From contig NW_017567006.1 of NCBI RefSeq assembly GCF_001661265.1, positions 344,079-408,078 on the forward strand: 64,000 bases of DNA, in the 5' to 3' direction. Positions 1 to 12,000 of the stretch are shown one piece after another; the first letter of the stretch is position 1; every line of letters starts with the position of its first letter. Made by a program: the position numbers and the translations under genes. The stretch comes from Saitoella complicata NRRL Y-17804 (taxonomy: Eukaryota; Ascomycota; Saitoellomycetes; Saitoellales; Saitoellaceae). Below the pieces are notes generated by a model that saw only the letters and a program-made list of their open reading frames with translations, was not told where the DNA came from and did no database searches.

Positions 1-37
1 GTTTTCAATTGGATGCGCTGATTACGTTTGAAAGAGA

Positions 38-2612
38 ATGACTACTGGCCTTCAAGACATCCTTGACGCTCCTAATTACGACCCTTGCGACACCCTTAAC
101 CTGATCTTTACGTCGCACGAGTCTCTAACAAAGCTACTGGAGACACACACACTGGTCTCTAGGTACGCACGCGGCCTTGACCGGGAGATTGAACAACGGA
201 CCCGAGGGCTGCACGACGCAGAAGCGAACTCGGCCGACAGGCTCGCAGCCATCCAAGATGATCTCGGACAGCTTATAGCGTCAGTGAACGGTGTTCGCGA
301 ACAAGCGGCGAAGGCTGAGGACCTTGTAGCGGGGATGACTGTTGATATAAAGCGGCTTGATGGAGCCAAGCGCAACTTGACAATATCAATGACGACCTTG
401 AAGCGCCTGCAAATGTTAACTACGGCATATGAGCAGTTGAAAGTCCTCAGTAAAGCACGGCAATATACTGAAACTGCGCACCTTCTGTCGGCCGTTCTGC
501 AGCTTATGAACCACTTCAAGACATTTCGCAGTATTGACCAGATCGCAACGCTCAGCCGAAGTATATCTGATTTACAGCGAGAACTTTTGGAGCAAGTATG
601 TCAGGATTTCGAAAACGCCTTTTCAGGGCAGGGATCAGATAGCGTAACAGAAAGGATGACGACGCTGAATGAGAGTTGCTTGATGGTTGATGTCTTCGGC
701 GATGATGCTCGATTGCGACTTCTCACATGGTATTGCAACACCCAGCTGAGGGAATATCGAACGATCTTCAGGCGCAATGACGAAGCAGGGTCTTTGGACA
801 ACATTTCCCGAAGGTTTTCGTGGTTGAAGCGGGCTTTAAAGCAATATGACGAAGACCATGCCAAGATTTTTCCAAATGCCTGGAAGGTTGGTGAAGTACT
901 TTGTCGGACATTCTGTGAAGATACTAGGGATGATGTCAATACCATACTGTCTCAAGCCGGTAAGAGCGTTAACGTTAAACTCCTCCTAACGGCATTGCAG
1001 GAGACGTTAGAGTTTGAGCAGTTTCTGGAGAAACGTGCGTTAGCTACGACTTTTGAACCTCGATCGTCGATTGACACGATCGCGTCCAGAGATGAGCGAT
1101 CGCTTGTGTTTGGTCATACCATCTCGGGCGCTTTTCAGCCCTACCTCAGCGTGTACATCGAGTCAAAGGAACACTCTCTTGCTGATATGATACAAGTTTA
1201 TCGCAACCAACCGATCGCCTTGCCAGATCACGATGATCAGCAAGCTGTTTTGCAGTCATCCGCGGACCTCTTTACTTACTATCGACAGACGTTGGCACAG
1301 TGCGCGAAGTTATCAGACGGTGCGCCGCTCCTGGATTTGTCCCGTCTCTTTTCCAAGTGGTTGCGCGCGTATGGTGATCAAGTCTTGATGCAACGTCTCT
1401 CTGAACGATCCGAGTCCGTCACACGGATCGAAGACGCTTGCATGATCCTCAACACGGCCGATTATTGTCATACTACAGTATCACAGTTGGAAGAAAAGAT
1501 ACATTCGAAAATACAGGAAGATCTCCGTGAACAGGTGAACTTCGAGAGCTTACGCGAAGCCTTTATTGGGATTATCGGTACAGCCATTCGAGTTCTGGTG
1601 AAGAAGGTTGAGGCTGAGTGCGACATGGCTTTGAAAGAGATGCATCGAACGGACTGGGACTCCTTAGCGTCAGTGGGTGATCAGAGCAGGTATGTATATT
1701 TTCGTGGCCAGTTCGTCGCATGATTGAGACTAACGTACTTCGATAGCTATGTTCATCCGCTGTCGGAGGTGCTTAAGTCATGCACCAAGAAAGTGTTCGC
1801 AAAGGTCATAAAGGAGCGATATGCTCGCACGTATTGTGATAATCTTGTACACTCCTTTGCCCAGAAGTTTATCGACGATATTGTCAGATGTCGTCCTATC
1901 TCTGAGATTGGCGCTGAGCAGGTATGTCAAGATATTTTATACCAAACGTGTGAAAATCTCTGACATCTTCTAGCTGCTCCTGGACACCTACGCGATCAAG
2001 AATTGTCTTCTAGAGCTTCCAACGCTTCTGTCTGAGGAAGGCACACAGACGCCTGCGAAGTAAGTTTAGTAAGACCTTGCACCCATGGGTTTTGCTTATA
2101 ACGCTTTTAGTTACGTCAAATTTGTGAACAAGGGTATCGCCAAGATCGAGACAATCCTTAAAGTGATTCTTACCTCGGCAAGCACTCCGGATGCTCTTGC
2201 CCAAAACTATTTCTTCCTCATCGGGGACAAGAGTATTGGGAATTTCGCAAAGATCCTCGATTTGAAGGGTGTTCGCAAAGCTGACCAGGGCCCATTATTG
2301 GAGGTATTCAGCCGCCTGATGCCATCGCACCCGGATCTTGTTAACGAATCCCCCCTTCTTACATCAATCATTATTTCTCCGCACACGATCAACGCGCCCG
2401 TGACAGGACTCCCCGGAAGATTTGATCCGAGTAACATCGGTTCGGCAATATTTTCTGCTGCAGAGAGACTACCGCGACCTGCCAGTACTACCTTGGACCA
2501 CAGTCCAAGCTCAACAAAATTGAACGAAAATCTGCGCAACCTTGGCAACATCGGCCGCTTATTCAAAAGAGAGGGCTTATCAAGGAGCTCTACAGACTTA
2601 CCAAGACGTTGA
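38..2612 (+). CDS. VPS53: Vps53, GARP/EARP tethering complex subunit (4 exons, 804 aa)
   Basis: Subunit of the GARP complex, which tethers endosome-derived vesicles at the trans-Golgi; acts in the cytosol on Golgi membranes. The N-terminal third carries the Vps53 signature: a DP(C/V)-type start, then coiled coil, then the AKRNLTISMTTLKRLQML block around residues 109-126, followed by a long helical rod. The C-terminal part (YVKFVNKGIAKIETILKV, later FAKILDLKGV) also matches the family. Exons as I join them: 38-1689, 1747-1921, 1974-2059, 2111-2612. All introns are GT-AG, 50-57 nt, and the frame is kept throughout. The Ser/Pro-rich tail (about residues 750-804) is poorly conserved. The ATG at 38 gives an N-terminus that aligns with known Vps53 starts, so the gene looks complete although the window begins only 37 nt upstream. 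Family call is firm; the exon ends are my inference. Confidence 0.9.
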
Positions 2613-2678
2613 CGAAAGGCGATGTTACTTGCTCCGCATTCTCTGCCGAACAATAATAATTATCACATTTATCTTCAC

Positions 2679-3630
2679 TTATTGAGTTCCCGCCCAAGTC
2701 CACTCTTCGTCATCCTCAAATATTCTCCTCGTTTTGCTAAGCTTTGGTTTGTCGTTTTCCGTTTTGTCCCTGCTTGCAGCATTGTTTTCTTCCACCTCCG
2801 TGTCATCGCAGGACCGTTTCCTTTGAACAGGGATGTTGCTCAGGGAGGCAACAAAGTTCGGCTTTGTTGACGATATTATTTCGGTTTGCGGCGGAGAGGG
2901 CTCGTGCATCCGTACTTCATGAGAAGCCTGGGCCTGGGAACGGTGAACCTTTTCCAGCATGAGAGACTGTTGAGCGTGAGTGAATGCTTAGGTATGAGGC
3001 GAATGCATGCCTCACCAAGTTTTGTATGAGTAAGCCCTGACCCTTTATCAACACCGTTTGCTGAGAAATAAGGGCACGCATCTCGCCAATGGATGCATCG
3101 AGTGCGCCGAGTTTGGCCTCTGTTGCACGCCTCACATCGGAGATGGTTTCGATACCCCGTTGCAGTGCGGTTGATTGTTCGAAGACTAGATGTGCCACAA
3201 TGAGTATGGTAAGGATGATGAAGGGTTATAACATACACGCATGTGCTCTTTTGATCTCGCATTCCGCTGTTTCTTTTGAGAAAGAGTCGACTGTTGTTTC
3301 GAACCCCTGCAACTTCTCCTTGACATCACGAGTTTCCTTGAGCATCTCCTGCAAACCGCGTTCTACCATCGCTGAAAAATCGGAGGACTGTAAGGCTAGT
3401 TTGCGTGACCAGAAGGCGACAGCACTGAATGGGTCGTTCTCCGGCTGCGGCCTGGGAATACCTGTCATGGCGCGTGCTGTATGTCCAGCATTCGGCACGG
3501 CTGAAGGTTCGTCGACGAGTTCTTCTTCGTCCAGGACAGAGGAGACAGCAGTGCCTTGAAAATTCTGCTCCATGTTGGATGGTGAGTGACTGGGCGACTG
3601 CGGGTTACGCGGAGTTACCGAAAGGGGCAA
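2679..3630 (-). CDS. Hypothetical coiled-coil protein (3 exons, about 283 aa)
   Basis: I do not recognise the family. Exons 3630-3237, 3185-3016 and 2966-2679 join in frame across introns of 51 and 49 nt (donors GTATGT and GTGAGG). The N-terminus is acidic and Pro/Ser-rich. Residues about 75-190 are predicted coiled coil (heptad-like LQEMLKETRDVKEKL, then ATEAKLGALDASIGEMRAL). The tail is charged and ends in an acidic-aromatic patch (DDEEWTWAG). A second in-frame Met at residue 20 (base 3573) may be the true start. It is head to head with the YBP/glomulin gene, with only 100 bp between the start codons. A structural role, for example in a chromosome or cytoskeletal complex, would fit the shape, but nothing in the sequence proves it. 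Confidence 0.6.
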
Positions 3631-3730
3631 TCTTATTGATATACACGGAGCACGCTAGTAACGTCGACAAGAGACCGCAGAGGTCGGCAGTGATCAGCTG
3701 CTGGACAAGTCAACACCAGCAACAAGGACA

Positions 3731-5643
3731 ATGGCTTCTACAGCTTCGACTACGATGTCAGCGCTGAGCGAGGGGCTGCTGCTTTATAAAGAAGACCCGA
3801 CATTTGACAATGCTATCACCTATACGACAGTTATCGATGCTCATCTCTCCGATGCGGCAAGGTACACTGTCGATGAGCAACGAGAGATTCTCTCGGTTCT
3901 ACATAATATCCTGGCTGCCGAGGAAAACGTGTGAAATCACCCTTATCGTCCACCTTGTCGCTTGCTGATCGCTGACATTAGCATGCCCTTGTGGAAACCA
4001 TAGCATGGGATCTTGTGGCGATCCTGCAACCATACTTGACGACACATCCTGACCTTGCGGCCTCTTGTTTACTAGCCTTAGCATCATACGGAGCACCCAA
4101 AGAGGTGTTTTTGAAGCTCGTTGAAGTACATGATCTGGGAGTTGAACCAAACTCAGCAAGCGCCGTCGCAACAGCTCTCGAAACCTGTTACAATCGCATT
4201 CAAGCAAAGAAACCCAGTCGTTTTCTAGCAAGCTACGGAGCCGCCATCCTTGGAATGTATGCCCAAGCACCCGTGACAAACTACAACATTGCCTCGGCGT
4301 TTATGTCCAATATAGCGTTGCGCATGAAGGAAAGCGAGCAAACAATGCCAGAAGATGCACTTATTCAACAGAGACTACTTCAAGCCTTCGGCACTCATGC
4401 CATTGAGGCTTTTATAAGATCATTCGAACATGGGACGGCAAGCACTAAAGACGAGGACACCGATGAGGAAGATGAAGTGCTTCGAAGCAAACGAGGCTTG
4501 CAACTGGCTGAAAGGTTCCGTGCAACGCACACTCATCCAAGCCTTCGCAAGCTTGATTCAGTTTCCCACACGGATGGAGTGGACGATCATGTGGAGCTTG
4601 TGAACGGCGATTTAAATGGTCTTCTGCGAGAAGTCAGTACCGTCATGCAATTAACCCCCGAGCAATTGTGGGAAGAGCTTCCCATAATACTCGGCAAGAC
4701 ATATCTTGAGGAATCCAGCGATGAAGAACAAGACGACGACGTTCCCGATGTACCAAGCGCAATACCACTCTCTTTGACTGGCACAATCATCCTATTAGCA
4801 TGGCGTACGTTTCACGAACGACCTCTACGGCCATCGTCTCTAAAAGAGTATTTCGAAATACACATGAATGCGGCATTTGCGCTTTCAAAGGCGCACGTCG
4901 TCAACCCTGAAACACTTGACGCCTTGCTGTTCCTGGGAGCTTGGATTACTATCGAGATGACGACGAACGCGTTGCAAGACATCGAACCTGAGCGCTTCCT
5001 AGAATACATCCACGTCAGTCCGGTCCGAAAAATATGCGTGACCTATAGCTAACTATCCTTTGCGCAGGTTTTTGCTGCTATATCGGCTACATCCCCAGAC
5101 TCGAACGTTCGTTACTTGTCTCACACTTTGGTGGCTAGATGCATACATTTACACAGGCCGGATGTTCGTCTTATGTACATCATGGATACTTTCGAGTCAT
5201 GCCCCTTTGAGGCTGTACGAGCTGCGACGGTCGGCATATTGAAAGATGAAATACTGGCAGCAATTGACGGAGAAGCGACCGGCAGCTCATTGCTCGCAAG
5301 TCCTTTTTTGTTAACAGCCATCGGACCAGTGATATTCTCAATCGATGAAGAAGTCCTTTCTCGTCCGCAGTTATTGCAAGATAAATCTGGCTTCTTAATG
5401 CAAGCTCTAAACCTTTATCTTCTGCTTTTGAAGAAGGGTGGGGAGGACAAACTCGGCATTCGAAGTCCAACGCAACTGAAAGCAATGGAGGAGAAATGGT
5501 TAAAGCCTTTGTTTGTCGCGATCTCGGATTGGTTGAGTGAAGACAAAGATTCCGAATTCCAAGTATCGCTGTTACAAGATGCGTTAGAGCGTGTGAACAT
5601 GGCTCACGAGGTAGCAGTAGCAGCTGAAGTGTCACTGAGATGA
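3731..5643 (+). CDS. YBP1/ALF4/glomulin-family protein (3 exons, 601 aa)
   Basis: A helical-repeat protein resembling the YAP-binding/ALF4/glomulin family. Known members include yeast Ybp1/Ybp2 (Yap1 oxidative-stress signalling, kinetochore) and plant/animal regulators of cullin-RING ligases. Exons 3731-3928, 3982-5013 and 5068-5643 join in phase 0. The family-like segment LVETIAWDLVAILQPYL opens exon 2 and is followed by repeated amphipathic helices. Two acidic stretches (around bases 4450-4480 and 4710-4750) are probably flexible linkers. The C-terminal exon includes the SPDSNVRYLSHTLV helix typical of HEAT-like repeats. Whether this copy acts in redox signalling or ligase control cannot be told from sequence. 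The short gap to the divergent coiled-coil gene suggests a shared promoter. Confidence 0.7.
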
Positions 5644-6018
5644 TCAACAGAACTTAAATTCAAAAAATACAAACGTCACTGTATAGCTAGGTATCTATCA
5701 TATATCCCGTCCGCCCGTCCGCCCGTCAACCCGAAGCCGATCCTCAACGCCTTGCCTTTCATATGCGAATTTTTTCTTTAAACAAGCCTCCAATACACCA
5801 GTAGGTACTTTACATACTTATTCTCAAGATGCAGACCCATTGTCCAACAATTATAGGTAAGCAGCCGGCATAACACTTGGCACTGCTCTTATATCCAAAT
5901 GTCTCACACTCAATAAATCCACCCACGAACCAGCAGCATGTTCTCCGCATCGTCAAACAAGACTTGCTGCGAACACGCTCAATGGTCACTACCCTGCTCA
6001 CATGGAAATCCTAGCCCA
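5644..6018. other. Convergent intergenic region
   Basis: Lies between the 3' ends of the YBP/glomulin gene and the histidine kinase gene. It contains a short direct repeat of CGTCCGCC-type units near 5708-5728 and an AT-rich stretch likely to hold both poly(A) signals. I see no gene here. Confidence 0.6.
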
Positions 6019-9000
6019 TCATTGCCGCCGTTCTTTCAGGCGCTCGCTCACTCGTAATAAAGCCTCTTTCAATGCCGGTACCCTTAATGGTTTGGTAAGA
6101 TATAACGAACAGCCTGCCTTAATGCATGCATCAGACGCCCCGGCAGCGACATCCGCAGTAACAGCACATATGACCGGGGATTGTCGATCAGGCTGATCCT
6201 TGTGATATGCGAGAATCGAACGCGTCGCTGTCAGTCCATCACAAACAGGCATGTTGACATCCATCAAAACCATATCGTACTGCTTCTCCTTACATTTATC
6301 GATGGCTTGTTGACCATCATACACAACATCGATAGCATACCCTAGACCTGCTGTCATCTTTTGGCAAACTTTAACGTTCACTAAGTTGTCCTCGGCGAGT
6401 AGGATGCGCAGAGGGGTGGTCTTGGCGAACTCCGGATCAAACAGCTTCTTAGATGGCGTCGTAGGGCGGCTCCAGGAGGAAAGTGGTTCAGCAGTCTGTG
6501 TGCCCTTTTGCTCTGCGGTGACGTACTGCAAGGATTGTCCCATGACTTCATACAGCTTGCGTCGCTGTGATGGACGAACCAACAAAGAACAGTTAATTCC
6601 CATTTTGTCAAATAGCGAGCGATCCGGCGCCTCTTCGGCTGTGCCACGAATGAGGATGAATGATGCTTCGGGGAACTCTCGAGCACATTTCTCCAGAACA
6701 GGGGAGCCTTGCTCGAGGAATATCCATTGCACAGGATGCACCTTGCCCTTGAGCGCCATCAAATCGTAAGAATCATCGCAAGTTAATGTATGGGGGATCT
6801 TCATCGCCGTGAGATGCAATTCAAGTTCCTCACACAATAACGCAGAGTTCAAAATACCGAAAGCACTTCGCTTATAAGCAACCCCGTTAAACCGGAAAAC
6901 GCGCTTAGCACGATTGAACGACACATGCGTTTCAAACGTGAAATGGAAAGTCGATCCGTGCCCTGGCACCGATTCAAACGTGATATCGCCATTCATCATT
7001 TGAGCCAATCGCATTGAAATCGCGAGTCCCAAGCCTGTTCCGCCATAAACCCGAGTGATGGATGAATCCACCTGGGAGAACAACGAGAATATCTTGTCAT
7101 GACGATTTTCTGCTATACCAATACCGGTATCTTCGACTGAGATATGTACCTTCCACACTTGTCCATCGGGCACTGTGCGGGCTACAGCGGCACTGCTTCG
7201 CACAATTACATGACCAGTGCGACAGAATTTGACTGCGTTCGATAACAAATTGAGGACAACTTGTCGCAATCGCGTTGGGTCACCAGTACAAGGATCCACC
7301 AGCTCATCAACTTGGCTGAAATAACATAGCTCCAAACCCTTCTTGCTAGCGCTGAGGGCCAGAGTAGACACAGAATCTTCGATCGTGTCTCGGAGGTACA
7401 TATCTCTGACTTCCAGCTCAAGCTTCTCGTTCTCTATTTTTGAAATATCAAGAACGTCATTGAGAAGGCTTAACAATTCTTCACATGAGGTGCGGATCGT
7501 CTCAGCATACTCAAACTGCGAGGGATTGAGCCCGCTCTCGCAAAGGAGGGTTGCCATGCCAAGGATCGCGTTAAACGGCGTCCTGATCTCGTGCGACATG
7601 GTAGCCAGGAAACGAGATTTGACGGCAGCTGCTGCCTCTGCAGCTTCTTTGGCTTCTTTCATGAGCACTTGGGCCCTCTCTCTTTCTCTGATTTGATCTT
7701 CGAGATGCAGGTTCTTTGCGTGCAATTCTTCAGTCCGCTGTTGCACACGCACTTCGAGATCATGAGCATACTCTTCGATCTCTGCCGTACGCTCACGTAA
7801 TTGCTTGTTCGCTTCTTCGATGGAATGTAGCAATGTGGCGTTCTCAAGTGCAAACGTTGCTTGGGTTGCGATAGTGGTAAGCAAGTCCAGACGCTGCTTT
7901 CCGTACGCAGAGTATACATGATCATTTTGCAAGTACACAAGGCCAGTGAAAGCTCCCTGACTCACCAGCGGTATTCCCATCAAGGATTTGCATTTGTCTG
8001 GAAGCAATTTTGAAATATAGGCGTCGTCCGTCTCTTGGTAATCTTCCAAAGTCTTAAACACCATGTTCTGCGTCCTGGATACGTAGTTCACGACAGACGG
8101 AGGGACAAGGTCACCGGTACAGGCGAGGCGATCCTGATGGATAGCTGTGGAGGATGCGTCCCCAGTAGCAACAACGTGAAGCTCACCATCCCTTGGCTGA
8201 ACTAAAGCGCAGTAGTCGCTCCCACTAACCTGAATCAAAATTCTGAGAATCTTCTCGATTACTTTCTCGAGCTTTGGTTCTTTGGCTATAGCCAATGCTG
8301 CTCGGAAGTACGCGAGTAGGTCTAACTGGGTGGGAGAAATCGAATCCGAAGGTTCTTCAACGGCGTTGAATGGAGCCTTCGCATTCACTTGTACGAACAG
8401 ATCCTCGTGATTCGCAGTGCCTTTCTGCAAAACTCCCTTGTTGCCGGTTGCATCAATAGCTGTTAGAGGCGGCAAATGAACGGGAATGCTGGGGTGAGGA
8501 GAACTGAACAGGCGAAGCTCTGGGTGCTCATCGAGTAATCTTCTGGCCTTGGGTAGACAGCCCCACTTGACGAAGTACTCGTAGGCTTCCGCAAGATAAC
8601 CCCAACCAAGCTTGGTATGCCTACGCCGTGTGAGCATATCACCGCAACGTTCGTTGACCAAAGCTACCAACTGAATGTGATTGTTGTGTTTCGCATGCAC
8701 AATGGCTTGGTCGTACACATCGAGAGCTGAAAGATACTGACCGCGATGGGCAAGTACGTCCGCCTCCAGGCAGAGCTTTCTACCGCACATACTGACGGGG
8801 TTGTGCTCCGCCCAATCGTTGAACATTTTCACATTCTCTTCAACGGTAGCCAACTGTTCTGGAGATAACATGGGGTTCTGATCCAGAATGTGCCAAGTTG
8901 AATAATGAACAAAAGGCACATGGGGTACCAGCCCCAAAGCCGAGGACTTGAGCTTCAGACAGTTTTCATATGCTTCCTGTACCCGATTCGTGTTCTTTAT

Positions 9001-12000
9001 CAGGGACGCTATCAGCATCTTCATTGTCCAGAAGAGGAATTGGTGTGACATGTAACCCGAGTTGACCATTTTCGGGAGTCCAACATCCTCATCAAATGCG
9101 TCACCTTTGAGCATACAGATGCTATCCGTATCCGTTTCGTTCACTTTGGAGCTCAGATTACGCATCATCTGCAGCGTTGGGCCTACCCAAAGGTCGGCAA
9201 TATCTTGACGGTGAACCCTGACTTTGTCAACGACTCTGCTAAGGTTCCGTTCGACTTCATCAAGCGGCACTCCACTGAAAAGCAGCCCCAATGCACCATC
9301 CACGCAGGCATACGCGAGGTAAGGACCATTGTACGCCTGTTCCGCCAGATCAGCCGCGACATCGAAATCCCTGATCGCCTTCCAGTCTTGCACCCAGTAA
9401 CGCAAGCAACCTTTGATTACATGAGTAGACTCAGCATCAGGCACATCGGGTACAGCTTGCAGCACAGCCTCTGATACATCCCCAAAGGCATTGCCCAATG
9501 CAATCGAGTAGTTCGTGCAGGTTGGTGCGCACATTAAAAGCCCCAGCAATGAGTAACAAGCAGTACCGGCAGCATTGTTTCCATGCTTGCGGAAGATGGC
9601 TAAAGCAGTGAGCATGGCCAAGGTCATCGAAAGGGGATGCCCATGCCAGAGAGCAGGGATCGTAGATACTAAGACATCTAAGAGGGCCAGAATTATCGGG
9701 TCTTCCATAACGGGGAGTTCACGCAAAGCATGTACGCCATCGACTGTCGCTGGACACTGCTTCCATAACTCTGAAATCTCCTCTTCAATCCGAGTTTCTT
9801 CATGTGTTGAGAAGAAGTAGCCGTTTAGCGTCAATGCAGAGCCTAGCGCTTCTAGTGCCTTTGGGAAGTCACCCATGGCAATACACACTGCTGAGCGACG
9901 AGCCAAGAGTTGCAACCGGTCTTTGTTGCAGCCACTCGCTATACGACCGTTCAGTTCGTCCAAAATATCCCGGACTTCATCATATCTTGCCAGACTGAAT
10001 GTCATATCAGCTAGAGCAAAATACGCGTCTACTGCCAAACAGTAATGTGACTGCCAACCGTCCGCGGGAAGGAGATCGACGGCAGTTTGGATGAACTGCA
10101 GGCCAGCAAAGAACGCGGTGCCTTTATATGCTCTTCGAGCAGCGCGAATATTGTACTGCAAGAGCTGCGCGCGCTCTTGTGATTCCGTCATTAACTGTGA
10201 CCCGAAATTTAAATGTGTACAGAGTACAAACAAGTAGATATCCATTTGCGCTGCCGTCAGCTGTTTCTGGAGATGCCTTCCAATCTCCAAATGGAAGGCA
10301 GACTTCTCAGTGTCAGGAATCAGAGCGTATGCCGCTTGTTGGGCTCGATCGTGAAAGAAATGAAACCTCTCTGCACCAGTATTCTCTTTGTCATCGCCGA
10401 CAACGGCGACATCCATGGGCACATTCAGGGTGTTGGACGATGCCCCGAATGAATCTTCTGCGGATGTATCCTCGTTAGTACTCGAAGTTTGTTGTCCGCT
10501 ACTGTCTGTGATTCTCCTGTGCCGTCTGACATGCGATGACATAGTCGACGCTCGCTCGATAAGCCCTGCTTCAATGCCCGGCCAAAGTCTTCTACGGGCT
10601 TCATCTTCATCCACCGCCATGGCTTTCGCGAGAATAGTGATGTCAAAGTCGACACCAAGGCACGCAGCAACCTTCAGCACGACCTTAGTTTGACCGAGCG
10701 ACTCAATCCTCGAAATGACAAGAGCAGCAACATCTGCAGGGATGGCTACATTGGACACGACGTCCGGAACCCAGGTCCACTTGAGCGCCTGAAAGTCAAA
10801 CTTGAATCCGTCTTGCTCGTATATTCTCTTGAGGGTTTGTGCAATGAACAGAATATTTCCCAGAGTCTTTCTCTGAATAGCAGAGCACAATGCTTCAATC
10901 TCCTCATATTCCGGACACTCAGGCCTTAGTTCCGATAACCGTGATCTGTGTAGGGTATCAGAGATGAAGTTACTCGCAGCCTCGAAGGCAACAGGGAGGA
11001 TTGTCAATCGCGTGTCTGGGGTGAGGCTTTTCAGCAAAACACTATTCACGACATGCTTCTCGTCAACCTCATTATCTCTGAACGCGGTGAGAAGATAAAC
11101 GTTTGCCATAGGTGAATTTTCGACCTTGGAAAAAAGACTGGCAATCAGTTGCAAATCAGCGTCAGATGCCCATTGGACGTCATCAATGAAGATCACGAAA
11201 GGTCGCCCGATTTCTCCAAACCGCGTCAGCATCGACTTTAGAACACGTTTGAAGCGCTGTTGAGAACTGGACGGCCCTAGCTCTGGCAGTGGTGGTCGTG
11301 TAGTAACCCAGTCCGGCCCGAGCAAGATCTCCAGATCAGGGATCAAATCCGTAATCACCCTGGCTTCATCTCCAACGACTTCTCTTAGAGTACCTCGCCA
11401 TTTTGCAACACCAGCCTGATTTAGCGTCAGAAAGTCACCCACAATATGAGATAAGCCGCTCAAGATCGCAGCGAAAGGAATATTCTGGCCATACTGATTA
11501 TATTTCGACAGCATATAGATGGATCCCTTTCGACCGCACATAAGTTGGACTTCGCGCAGTAGTCTCGATTTGCCCATTCCGCTGTAGCCCTGAATGGATA
11601 CGTGCTCGCTCTTCTCCGTTTGTGAAACTCGTGCGTAAGCACCAAACAGTGCTGCAAGTTCCTTTTCTCTCCCGTATATACCCTGAGGTATCTCGAACCG
11701 TGCCATAGCGTCAACTCTCCCAGCTTCGAAATCCTTTGCCTTTCTTGCGTTCTCGTACGATTCCGCGCGGAGGAAATCTCGCACGCAGTTGAGATCGTAA
11801 AGTAGACTGGCGGCGGATTGATAACGGTCATCTGGCGATTTTCGAAGTAATTTTAAAACAATGCGGTCAATGTCTTTAGGCAGAGCTTTGTTCAACTTTG
11901 ACGGAGGATCAGGATAGCGGCTGAGGTGCCCGTGCATGATATTAAGGGCATCATCCCCAGAGAACGGCAATACCCGTGTGAAAAGCTCGTATAGAAAAAT

